NCBI GenBank assembly: GCA_019745325.1
Contig: JAIETK010000009.1
Location: forward strand, 1-46,373
Length of the DNA stretch: 46,373 nt
Direction of reading: 5' to 3'
From: Nitrosomonas sp.
Lineage (GTDB): Bacteria; Pseudomonadota; Gammaproteobacteria; Burkholderiales; Nitrosomonadaceae
The notes under the pieces are model-generated. The model worked only from the letters and a program-made list of their open reading frames with translations, was not told the DNA's origin and made no database searches. Made by a program: the position numbers and the translations under genes. Each line of letters opens with the position of its first letter. The stretch's first letter is position 1. Positions 8,837 to 16,777 of the stretch are shown one piece after another.

Positions 8837-9000
8837 TCTTCTGCTGGAGTAATACTGCGGTTTGATCGGATTTAATTTTGCCGGGAGAGCTCACAAAAAA
8901 ATTTACAAGGAGCTTGTCATAATCTTTTTGCAAATTGATTGAGAAACTTATGTTTATAATCAATTAATTGCTGATTGTATGAAAAATAGCAACAAGCATT

Positions 9001-9810
9001 ATGATAAACAACAAACTTCTTTCATTGATTTTTCTAAAATCGGAAGCTAATTCCTTAAAGTTTTTACGGGAGAATATCAACCGCATCGATCTCAAAGTTG
9101 TGTCGATTTGTTTGATCGTTGCATTATCCTTGACGTGTACACGTTATCTTGGAAATCCTTGGTTCTTGATTTCCAGCTTGAATGATCTGCGCCTAAATCA
9201 ACTTGCCGAGATCATGCAAAGCATCATTGACGATCCTGTCAATGGCCAACTCTACATGCTGACGTATTGGGCCGCAGTGGTTATTTTCTTCTACTTGATT
9301 GTACCTGTAGGCATTATTCTGTTTATTTTTAAGGAAAAACTATCGGATTATGGCCTGAGTTCAAAGGGAGCGCTGCAAGATTATCCACTGTACCTGTGCA
9401 TGCTGGTTTTCATGATTCCGCTGGTGATCTATTTTTCCGGTTCTGCTAGTTTTTTGGGACGCTATCCTTTTTATGAAGTCGCCCAGGGTGAAAATTTATT
9501 TCCTAAGTTTTTCATTTGGGAAATCATTTACTTTATTCAGTTCGTTGCGTTGGAGTTTTTCTTTCGAGGATTTATTCTGCACGGAACAAAGCAGCGCTTT
9601 GGATTTTATGCCATTTTTGTTATGGTGATTCCGTATTGTATGATTCATTTTGGTAAACCGATGGCAGAAACCATTGCTGCAATCATAGCCGGAACTGTAC
9701 TGGGATTTTTCAGCTTAAAAAGCAAGAGTATTTGGTTGGGTGTTATGATTCACTGCAGTGTCGCACTGACGATGGATTTGTCTGCGCTTTTTAGAAAAGG
9801 CGGATTTTAA
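9001..9810 (+). CDS. CPBP-family (Abi/CAAX-protease-like) membrane protein
   Basis: The 269-residue protein has about seven to eight hydrophobic segments and the CPBP (CAAX protease and bacteriocin-processing) core near its C-terminus. Motif 1 reads LEFFFRG, where the usual EExxxR has lost its first glutamate but keeps the second E and R. Motif 2 is MIHFGKP and motif 3 is MIHCSVAL. Family members are intramembrane metalloproteases, some linked to bacteriocin self-immunity. With a changed motif 1, activity is uncertain. No strong ribosome site precedes ATG 9001. The next gene starts 16 bases downstream, so the two are probably cotranscribed. Confidence 0.75.
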   Translation: MINNKLLSLIFLKSEANSLKFLRENINRIDLKVVSICLIVALSLTCTRYLGNPWFLISSLNDLRLNQLAEIMQSIIDDPVNGQLYMLTYWAAVVIFFYLIVPVGIILFIFKEKLSDYGLSSKGALQDYPLYLCMLVFMIPLVIYFSGSASFLGRYPFYEVAQGENLFPKFFIWEIIYFIQFVALEFFFRGFILHGTKQRFGFYAIFVMVIPYCMIHFGKPMAETIAAIIAGTVLGFFSLKSKSIWLGVMIHCSVALTMDLSALFRKGGF

Positions 9811-9826
9811 AATAGTGAGATGATGG

Positions 9827-11044
9827 GTGAAGTATAGAAAAACGAAACTGAAGCCGCGTACCTTAGGGAAGTATTTTTCGTATTTTCTCACCCTGATTTT
9901 GCTAACCGGTTGTTTATCTCCAATTGCGTTGAACCGTGCTGTGATCGCCTATGATGAAGCGGTTACCGACGCCATCTCACAGCAATTACTGGTGAATATC
10001 GTTCGCGCGCATTACCGGCAGCCGATTCATTTCACCGGCGTATCCAACATTGCCGCTACTTTCACTTTTGCTGCCAATGCCGGCGCGACGCCGGCATTGG
10101 GAGGACTTGCCGGGGCAACCTTGATGCCGATTTTCGGCGGTAGCCTGGCCGAAAGCCCGACGATCAGTATCGTGCCGATTGAAGGCGAAGAATTTACCAA
10201 ACGGCTGCTGACACCCTTTCCGCAAAGCAAACTGACATTGTTGCTACGTCAGCACTACGATGTCGACATGTTGCTGCGCATGATGGCTCAGGAAGTGCGT
10301 ATGGAAGATTCCGGCCAGTATGGTGTTTACCGCAACAGCCCGTCGGACAAGACCGGCTATGAAATGTTTCGTCGTGTCGCTCTGCATCTTTCAGCGATCC
10401 AGGATCAAAATCAACTATACGCGGAGCCGCTATTACTGACGCATACTTGGACGATTCCCGCCGCTACGATTGCGCCTGATAGTTTCCAGTCGTTGCAAAA
10501 GGAATTTGTCGTGCACTATAACACCGCCGATGATACTTTTTCGTTGCGGAAACAAATTCCCGGACCGATTCTGATCACCAATTACGATCCTGATTCACTA
10601 TCTGAACAAGAGCGTGAAAAATTGAATGCACGTGCTCGTGAATGGGATGTGAGTGATGTCGCATTTGATATCCGTGACGGCTATTCCGGAGGTGAATGGC
10701 CGATGAGCGGGTTTTTCCGGCTAAGAAGTTTTCATGCGATTCTCGGTTTTCTGGGTAAATCACTGGGAGCGGAAGCTGGTTATCATGTCGAGAAAGATTC
10801 CAGAACACCCCCCATACTCGGCAATGAGAACCCTGATTTAACTCTGGCATTTTCGGTTTCCGGCACGCCACCGTCCGGTGCGGATTTCTCTATTCGTTGG
10901 GACAACCGCTATTACGCCGTTAATACTTCTGGTCCTTATGCACGCTGGAATCGCGATGCTTTTCAGTTGTTATTCCTGTTGTTCCAAATGACCGTTACCG
11001 ATTTACCCCGTATCGGCGTGCCGAGCATCACGATTGCCAAATAG
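9827..11044 (+). CDS. Uncharacterised outer-membrane-type lipoprotein
   Basis: I cannot name this 405-residue protein. It begins with a basic stretch and a hydrophobic core ending in the lipobox LLTGC (cysteine near residue 29), so it should be lipidated and exported. The mature part has no transmembrane helix, and glycine/alanine-rich stretches lie near residues 75-105. The start is GTG 9827 with a weak GATGG upstream. It follows the CPBP protein by 16 bases and ends close to the convergent kinase remnant. The function is unknown; an envelope role is an inference. Confidence 0.65.
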   Translation: MKYRKTKLKPRTLGKYFSYFLTLILLTGCLSPIALNRAVIAYDEAVTDAISQQLLVNIVRAHYRQPIHFTGVSNIAATFTFAANAGATPALGGLAGATLMPIFGGSLAESPTISIVPIEGEEFTKRLLTPFPQSKLTLLLRQHYDVDMLLRMMAQEVRMEDSGQYGVYRNSPSDKTGYEMFRRVALHLSAIQDQNQLYAEPLLLTHTWTIPAATIAPDSFQSLQKEFVVHYNTADDTFSLRKQIPGPILITNYDPDSLSEQEREKLNARAREWDVSDVAFDIRDGYSGGEWPMSGFFRLRSFHAILGFLGKSLGAEAGYHVEKDSRTPPILGNENPDLTLAFSVSGTPPSGADFSIRWDNRYYAVNTSGPYARWNRDAFQLLFLLFQMTVTDLPRIGVPSITIAK

Positions 11045-11067
11045 TGTTTCACGGCAATATCTTTTTT

Positions 11068-12696
11068 TTAATCTTTCGAAGTTAAGTGCTCGGCGGCAGA
11101 TTGCCCCGCTGTCGTGAGATATTGAATGAGTAACGCATTAAGCGCTGAAACATCGATTGGTTTTGTAATGAAATCGTTCATGCCGGACGCGATGCAAGCT
11201 GTTCTATCTTCTTGATAAGCATTCGCTGTGCAAGCAATCACCGGCACCAGAATTCCATTTTCTCTTAGTATTTTGGTTGATTGGATGCCATCCATTTCAG
11301 GCATTTGCATATTCATCAGGATAAGATCAAATGTATTTCTGAGCGCTAAATCAAGTGCTTCCTTACCATCACCGGCTTTTGTCACGTTTAATTCAAACCG
11401 GTGTAATATTTGCTCCAGGATCAGCTGATTCAACGGATTATCTTCCGCAATTAATACATGATAACGGTGACCAAACGTATGCAGCGGAACCATGTCTGCG
11501 GATTGCTCTTGTTCTTGAGGTGCCCGATATAAAGGAATTGACAAGTTAAAAGTTGACCCTTTACCGGCTGATGATTCTATCGTGATCGATCCGCCCATTT
11601 TATCGACGATGTTTTTGGAAATCGCCAATCCCAAACCGGTGCCGCCAAATTTCCGGGTTATCGCACCATCCGCTTGATAAAACGGTTTAAGGAGATTTCT
11701 GACGACACCTGCATCCATGCCGATACCGTTATCTTTAAAGATGATAGAGAGCTTACCATCGCAATAATTGGCAATAATCTCAACGATACCGCCTTCTGCA
11801 AACTTGATCGCATTGGACGAGATATTGTTGATGACTTGTTTTAACCGGATTTCATCGCCTTCTACATAGAGATCTTCAGCGATGTCCTGATAACTGAACC
11901 GGAGGTTAACGCGCTTTTCCTGTGCCAGAGCGAGTAATATCGCATGACAATCCTTGAATACTTTGATGAGCGGTAGCCGTGATTTTTCGATCTGGAATTT
12001 ACCCGCTTGAATTTTCGAGAAATCGAGCAATTCGTTTACGATATCGAGCAAATGCCTGCCGGATAGATCGATGTTGCGCGCATAATTTTTAATCTTTTCA
12101 TGATCGGATTCCACTTCAATTAGCGCAGACAAACCCATCACGGCGTTGAGAGGGGTACGCAGTTCGTGACTGACATTCGCCAAGAATTCATCTTTCATTT
12201 GCTGCGCTTTTTGCCACTCCTTGAATGCGGTAATATCCTCGAAAACACCGACATAGCCGATTAAATGATCGTTCGTATCTCGCAATGCGCTGATCGATAA
12301 AAAAGTCACAAATGTCGATCAATCCTTATGGATATAGGTCCACTCCCTGGTTTCAACCTCGCGCTTTTCCCGAGGGTTTTTGACGAAAACGTCAAATCCC
12401 GGCTCGATGCCTAGTTCTGTTGCACGATCTGCAATTTCTTCAGGTGCATGAATAATGGCGGGTGTTACTTGGTCAATCACTTCTTCTGTGCGGTAGCCCA
12501 GCATTTTTTTTGCAGCAGGGTTAAAGATCAGAATGGTTCCGTTCAAATCGGTTTCGATAACGCCGTAGCGAGTCGTCTGAATGATGGCCTCAATCGCCCG
12601 CACACGCATCGATGTTTTAGTATTGTTGTATCGGTGATGGAGATATGCGATATAGCCAATACAAGCCAGCGAGAACACCACCAAGATAACTGTCAT
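11068..12696 (-). pseudogene. Hybrid sensor histidine kinase split by an in-frame TGA
   Basis: The whole reading frame encodes, in order, one N-terminal membrane helix, a PAS domain, HisKA (H-box SHELRTPLNAVMG), HATPase (N-box, GTGLGLAISKNIV) and a receiver. At 12319-12321 the frame has TGA exactly where PAS domains have glycine in KDGS. The same frame resumes as STF then VTFLSISALRD with nothing missing. A single G-to-T change (GGA to TGA) explains it. A second lesion lies in the receiver: the phospho-acceptor position reads LILMNMQMPEMDG, with asparagine (codon 11311-11313) instead of aspartate. A GTG at 12309 could restart translation of a soluble 413-residue kinase. Most likely it is a recent pseudogene; TGA readthrough is less likely. 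Confidence 0.8.
12319..12696 (-). CDS. N-terminal fragment (TM + PAS) of the split kinase
   Basis: This is the 125-residue piece upstream of the TGA. Residues 2-20 are a membrane helix. Residues about 33-125 are most of a PAS domain (GVIETDLNGTILIFNPAAKKMLGY). It ends at YIHKD, in the last third of the PAS fold, so the fragment cannot form a complete sensor. The start at ATG 12696 has no clear ribosome site, and a stop lies seven codons upstream. Confidence 0.6.
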   Translation of the reverse strand: MTVILVVFSLACIGYIAYLHHRYNNTKTSMRVRAIEAIIQTTRYGVIETDLNGTILIFNPAAKKMLGYRTEEVIDQVTPAIIHAPEEIADRATELGIEPGFDVFVKNPREKREVETREWTYIHKD

Positions 12697-12832
12697 AAAG
12701 TCATCGGAAGAAGATCAATTTGATGACTGATGATAATGTTTTTAAAAGAGATAAACCAGGAAAGAGTGAAATATATTTGGAGACCGCCCCACATTCAATG
12801 ATGATTTTCCGGCTGTTTTTTCCTGGGAATTT

Positions 12833-13963
12833 CTACCATTGATTGAATGCGCTTTTTCCGGGAGAAGCGTGATATCGTTCCAGAGCCTCCCGAACCATCA
12901 AATCCATTAAATCCGGCGCGCGGACACCGGCATGCCGCCATGCCATGACGAACGGCGCCCAGGCGGAGAGTCCCGGCATGGTATTGACTTCGTTGAGCAC
13001 CGCGCCTTGGGGGCCCAGAAAACAATCGATGCGGGCGATTCCGCGCATGTCCAATGCGCGCCAGACTTTTACAGCAAAGTCCTGTAGTTTGGCGGTTTCG
13101 GTTTCGTCCAGACGGGCGGGAACGATATCGTCGAGCGCGTCGGTGCTGTATTTTGCGTCGTAGTCGAAACTGTCGGCGCGCAAAGTGGATTCGGCGATGG
13201 CGGAGATTCTGGGGTGTGCTTGATTGCCGGCAACGCCGATGCCGTATTCGATGCCTGGTACCTGCGCTTCCACCAGGATGCGGCTATCCCATTTCAGTGC
13301 GTTTTCGATGGCGGATGCTAGCTCTTCGAAGCGGGTAACACGGTGCAAGCCGATCGACGAGCCCAAGCGGGCGGGTTTGATGAACAATGGTAAACCCAAG
13401 GGGCGGCAGCGTTCCAGGCAGGCCTGCGCATCATGAGCCCAGGTAACGTTGGTGACCATAGCCCAAGGCGCGACGGCCAATCCGGCTGCTTCGCAGAATT
13501 GCTTGGTCAGAATTTTATCGATTCCCAGCGCCGAACCTTCCATATTGCAGCCGCCGTAGGGCAAGCGCAAAAATTCGAGGAAGCCTTGAATGCTGCCGTC
13601 TTCGCCGCCTTGACCATGAAAAACCGGCAGGAAAAGCCCCCAGTCGCCTTGGCCGCCATCGCGAAGGCAAGTGTCGCCGGACGGATGCGCGCGTTCCTGC
13701 AGCCATGCGCAGAGATCATCCGCCGGTGGCGTCTCGCCAGGGCCGAAGAAAGTGACGTCGTTGCGGGCAAAGAAAGTCGCGATTGCATCGCGGCAAATAG
13801 TAGCAGGCGCCGGTTTACCTTGCTGGTCGAAATAAACGCCGCGGGCCTGATAGCGCGAAGGGTCGAGGTGTAACAGGGCAAATAGCCCGGATTTAACGCT
13901 CACCCAGTGTTCCGGGCTTTTGCCGCCGAATAGGACAGTTACGGTTTGACGGGTTTTGTTCAT
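12833..13963 (-). CDS. D-alanine--D-alanine ligase-like ATP-grasp protein (copy 1)
   Basis: This 376-residue protein has the complete Ddl fold. The N-domain signature is LFGGKSPEHWVS (E18), and the loop HGQGGEDGSIQGFLE follows. The ATP-grasp lysine motif is FIKPARLGSSIG, the omega loop is FDYDAKYSTD (Y272), and the metal/D-Ala motif is LNEVNTMPG. Ddl joins two D-alanines for peptidoglycan. The omega-loop tyrosine is kept, so D-Ala-D-Ala activity is plausible. It overlaps the second ligase by 4 bases (ATGA). Housekeeping ddl normally lies in the dcw division cluster, so this pair is probably additional. Its substrate is not certain. Confidence 0.88.
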   Translation of the reverse strand: MNKTRQTVTVLFGGKSPEHWVSVKSGLFALLHLDPSRYQARGVYFDQQGKPAPATICRDAIATFFARNDVTFFGPGETPPADDLCAWLQERAHPSGDTCLRDGGQGDWGLFLPVFHGQGGEDGSIQGFLEFLRLPYGGCNMEGSALGIDKILTKQFCEAAGLAVAPWAMVTNVTWAHDAQACLERCRPLGLPLFIKPARLGSSIGLHRVTRFEELASAIENALKWDSRILVEAQVPGIEYGIGVAGNQAHPRISAIAESTLRADSFDYDAKYSTDALDDIVPARLDETETAKLQDFAVKVWRALDMRGIARIDCFLGPQGAVLNEVNTMPGLSAWAPFVMAWRHAGVRAPDLMDLMVREALERYHASPGKSAFNQW

Positions 13964-15180
13964 AGCCGATCCTTAAATCCGGTATTGAGTTGATTACGCC
14001 GCCGGTGGCGATTCAATCCGGCAGCCATGATCTGATCGAGTAAAGCGGTTGGCGGCAAACCGGCTTTGGTGAATGCTTCGGCATAGACGCTGTGCGCGCC
14101 GAAACCCGGCATGGTATTGACTTCGTTGATTGCAAATTGGCCATTTTCGTAGAAACAATCGACTCGAGCGCAACTTTCCAGATCCAGCGCATGCCAGGCG
14201 GCTACGGCAAGTTCCTGAAGTTGGCGAGTTTGACCCGCATCGAGACAGGCTGGAATGGCATCGTCTTGCGCCTGATTGCCGAATTTGGCTTCGTAATCGA
14301 AAAAATCCGGATTCAGTGCATACCCAACTACTAATGAAACCTTGGGATCGTCGAGACCGCACAATCCGATGCCGTACTCCGGCCAATTACATTGCGGTTC
14401 AATCAGCACACGCCGGTCTAGCGTCAATGATTGAATCAGCGCAGCGATCAATTCCTGACGGTTGACGGCTTTAGTGACACCGAGCGACGATCCAAGACTG
14501 GCTGGTTTGACGAAAACCGGGTACTGCAAGCGTTGCTCTATTTCGATTACGCGCTCGGCCAGTGCCGGGCTGATGGCTTTGATTGCATCAAAACTTGATC
14601 CGGATCCGTATTGATGATCCTTCGGCAGTTCAATCAATGCTGAAAACGCGCTATCGGTGCCTAATTCCCAATCGTCGATGGTGGCTTGCGGCAGCACCGG
14701 CAAACCGGAAACCCGCAGGATCGCCTTGGTTTTGATTTTATCGACACTGATGACGGATGCTGCGATACCGCAACCGGCGTAAGGCAAGTCCAGGCTTTCG
14801 CAAAAACCTTGAAAACTGCCGTCTTCGCCGCCGCGGCCATGAAAAGCCGGCCAGACCAAGTCCCAATCGCCGCTGGTCAAGGTGGTCCACGGGACTCCCT
14901 GCCAAGCCGCTGCTTGCTGGAAGACAGCTCGGCATTGCTCGGCGCCTGCCGGATCGCTCCAGGCTTTGATGTAGGGGTGAGCCGCCCACGTTTCGAATAA
15001 ACCCGGTAATTCCGCGGCTTCCGCCAAGCGGCCGTCAGGGTGCTGGTAGAAAAAGCTAGGCCGGTGATCCGGGCGGAATTGGCTGAGTATCCACAGCGCA
15101 CTTTCGATGCTGCCGATATGCTCAGCGCCGGTACCGCCGCAAACCAGCGCCAGCTTCAGCGAAGGCAATTGAATTGTCAC
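13960..15180 (-). CDS. D-alanine--D-alanine ligase-like ATP-grasp protein (copy 2), Tyr-to-Phe omega loop
   Basis: At 406 residues this is a longer Ddl homologue. It has the N-domain motif CGGTGAEHIGS (E20), HGRGGEDGSFQGFCE, FVKPASLGSSLG and NEVNTMPG (residues 352-359). An extra segment of about 40 residues lies between DKIKTK and the ATP-grasp lysine strand. The omega loop reads FDYEAKF, with F300 where E. coli DdlB has Tyr216. That same change is found in the Leuconostoc D-Ala-D-Lac ligase and gives DdlB depsipeptide activity. The start is GTG 15180 with GAGG about 10 bases upstream. It sits between the glycosyltransferase and copy 1 on the same strand. Confidence 0.85.
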   Translation of the reverse strand: MTIQLPSLKLALVCGGTGAEHIGSIESALWILSQFRPDHRPSFFYQHPDGRLAEAAELPGLFETWAAHPYIKAWSDPAGAEQCRAVFQQAAAWQGVPWTTLTSGDWDLVWPAFHGRGGEDGSFQGFCESLDLPYAGCGIAASVISVDKIKTKAILRVSGLPVLPQATIDDWELGTDSAFSALIELPKDHQYGSGSSFDAIKAISPALAERVIEIEQRLQYPVFVKPASLGSSLGVTKAVNRQELIAALIQSLTLDRRVLIEPQCNWPEYGIGLCGLDDPKVSLVVGYALNPDFFDYEAKFGNQAQDDAIPACLDAGQTRQLQELAVAAWHALDLESCARVDCFYENGQFAINEVNTMPGFGAHSVYAEAFTKAGLPPTALLDQIMAAGLNRHRRRNQLNTGFKDRL

Positions 15181-15206
15181 GTATTTTAAACCTCAACTTA
15201 AAACGT

Positions 15207-15932
15207 TTATCGTCTACCGTCGTACCAGATCGGTAATTTCTTTTTGTCGAGTAACGTTTTACGGGGGCTAAAGATGACACGCAATAATTGTCCGGCAATT
15301 TCACGGCCGGTATATAGCTGGATTTTTCGTGGAGAAGTTTCTAATGGATGATGAGACAGTATCGTGAATTTCAATCCACGCTGTCGTCCCCATTTTTTCA
15401 GAAGCTCACTTAAATCGATCTCGTCGGCGGCGAACAATTCCTGATTGAAACCGCCTACCTCGCGGAAGGCATCGGTGCGGCAAACCACCAATGCGCCTGC
15501 TGCCCAATGGAAAGTTACCGATAATGCCGTCCAAAGCCGCATCGCGGCATTGCCCCACCAGGGCAAACCGGGCATGTGCAAAACACTGCCGCAGCCGACA
15601 TAACGGCCGCTGTCGATCAATTTCAGGATATCGGCCACCATCCCCGGATTCAGCAAGCTGTCGGCATCGACAAACAGCAGCCAATCGCCGGTTGCAACGG
15701 CAGCGCCAGTATTGCGCGCGCGCCCGATTTGATTGACCGGTTCGAACACCACTTGCGCGCCTGCTTGCTTGGCGAGCTCGGCGGTTTTATCGGTGGAATT
15801 ATTGTCTACGACTATGACTTCGTGGGTAAAACCGGGGCGCTGATTGACGCCGATTGATTGTTGGATCGATTGCAAGCAATCAAGAATCAATTGCTCTTCA
15901 TTGAACGCCGGGATAACAATCGAAAGGTGCAT
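15207..15932 (-). CDS. Family-2 glycosyltransferase
   Basis: This 241-residue GT-A fold enzyme shows LSIVIPAFNEEQLI at residues 3-16, VDNNSTD for nucleotide binding, the metal-binding LFVDADSLL and a catalytic-type stretch FAADEIDLSELLKKWG. It transfers a sugar from a nucleotide sugar to an unknown acceptor. A short hydrophobic segment (residues about 135-155) suggests membrane contact. It ends 26 bases before the second Ddl-like gene, in the same direction. The three genes probably form one operon of envelope or polymer chemistry. Confidence 0.82.
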   Translation of the reverse strand: MHLSIVIPAFNEEQLILDCLQSIQQSIGVNQRPGFTHEVIVVDNNSTDKTAELAKQAGAQVVFEPVNQIGRARNTGAAVATGDWLLFVDADSLLNPGMVADILKLIDSGRYVGCGSVLHMPGLPWWGNAAMRLWTALSVTFHWAAGALVVCRTDAFREVGGFNQELFAADEIDLSELLKKWGRQRGLKFTILSHHPLETSPRKIQLYTGREIAGQLLRVIFSPRKTLLDKKKLPIWYDGRR

Positions 15933-15975
15933 TAATAGTGACGGAGAAAAGATGGATAGTTGCGGCGCGGATCAA

Positions 15976-16000
15976 CGGAGAGCGGTACTGCCGCTCTCCG
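15976..16000 (-). terminator. Strong 10-bp hairpin without T tract
   Basis: CGGAGAGCGG and CCGCTCTCCG form a perfect 10-bp GC-rich stem around a 5-base loop (TACTG). It starts 8 bases past the protoglobin stop and lies upstream of the glycosyltransferase gene. Neither strand has a T run, so it may stabilise the 3' end or act as an inefficient terminator. Confidence 0.5.
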
Positions 16001-16007
16001 GTATCCA

Positions 16008-16595
16008 TTAAAACTCGCCGGATTTAATGTAAGGTTGTGACCACAGAATCACCTGCATCAATACCGATTTACGCCATGCGTCTTGCATGCGGTCGACATC
16101 GTCGCGCGAATGGCCGCCTTTTTCCAGGAACGGGCGCAGCGTGGTGGTGATCGGGATCAGCAATGCAAAAATGTAGTGCACGTGAATGATCGGTACTGCT
16201 TTCACATTGTCGGTGGTGTTTTTCTTCGTGCTGTGATGACGCAAGCCGATTTCGTGTTGATAATTCAGCCAATCCTGATTGTAATCGGCGTTGGCGGTAT
16301 CCAGAATCCATTGGCCGAAACGTTTGCGCACGCCACCGAGGTAATCCATATTCGGTTGGCCGTCGGATGCATTGGTAAAGTAGTGCAGCAGAAACGGAGT
16401 TGAGCCGACGAATCCATACCATACATCCAGAATTTGCTCGACTTGATCTTTCAACACGTCATGCGACATTTTCAAGTAACGCACATCGTCGTCGCCAAAT
16501 AATGAGGCTTGTTTGAGTTTGGCAAAATCGTCCATGGAAACGGGAGATTTTGCAACGGCAGCGGTGCCGTAAGTATAACCGGGTATATTTGCCAT
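16008..16595 (-). CDS. Single-domain protoglobin
   Basis: The 195-residue product matches the protoglobin family: haem proteins of the globin-coupled-sensor fold that bind O2, CO and NO, here without a signalling domain. Recognisable stretches are GYTYGTAAVAKSPVS (N-terminal extension), LKQASLFGDDDVRYLKMSHDVL, the G-helix-like QHEIGLRHHSTKK and VPIIHVHYIFAL. A histidine in the HEIGLRHH region is the likely proximal ligand. Start ATG 16595 has AAGGAAA upstream; a longer frame to 16646 lacks this and is rejected. In an ammonia oxidiser, NO handling is a reasonable but unproven role. Confidence 0.85.
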   Translation of the reverse strand: MANIPGYTYGTAAVAKSPVSMDDFAKLKQASLFGDDDVRYLKMSHDVLKDQVEQILDVWYGFVGSTPFLLHYFTNASDGQPNMDYLGGVRKRFGQWILDTANADYNQDWLNYQHEIGLRHHSTKKNTTDNVKAVPIIHVHYIFALLIPITTTLRPFLEKGGHSRDDVDRMQDAWRKSVLMQVILWSQPYIKSGEF

Positions 16596-16777
16596 AAGAT
16601 TTCCTTTTTTGTAATTTAAGATGTTGATTGTCAGCGGTAACAACATGGGCCGTTACCCAATCAGTCAATATCATGCGATGATGCATTCAATCATAGTTCG
16701 AGAATCATTCCAATGAACCGATATTCGCGGTGCGAATTTTACAGGATTGATAATTCGCAAGGCTAGATTTTTTCATG

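Noticed and set aside
13433..13873. Plus-strand 146-residue frame inside the Ddl-like gene
   Set aside because: The opposite strand carries a complete ATP-grasp ligase; this frame is a shadow with no motif.
16596..16646. Longer start for the protoglobin gene
   Set aside because: The upstream start lacks a ribosome site and adds residues foreign to the family; ATG 16595 has AAGGAAA.
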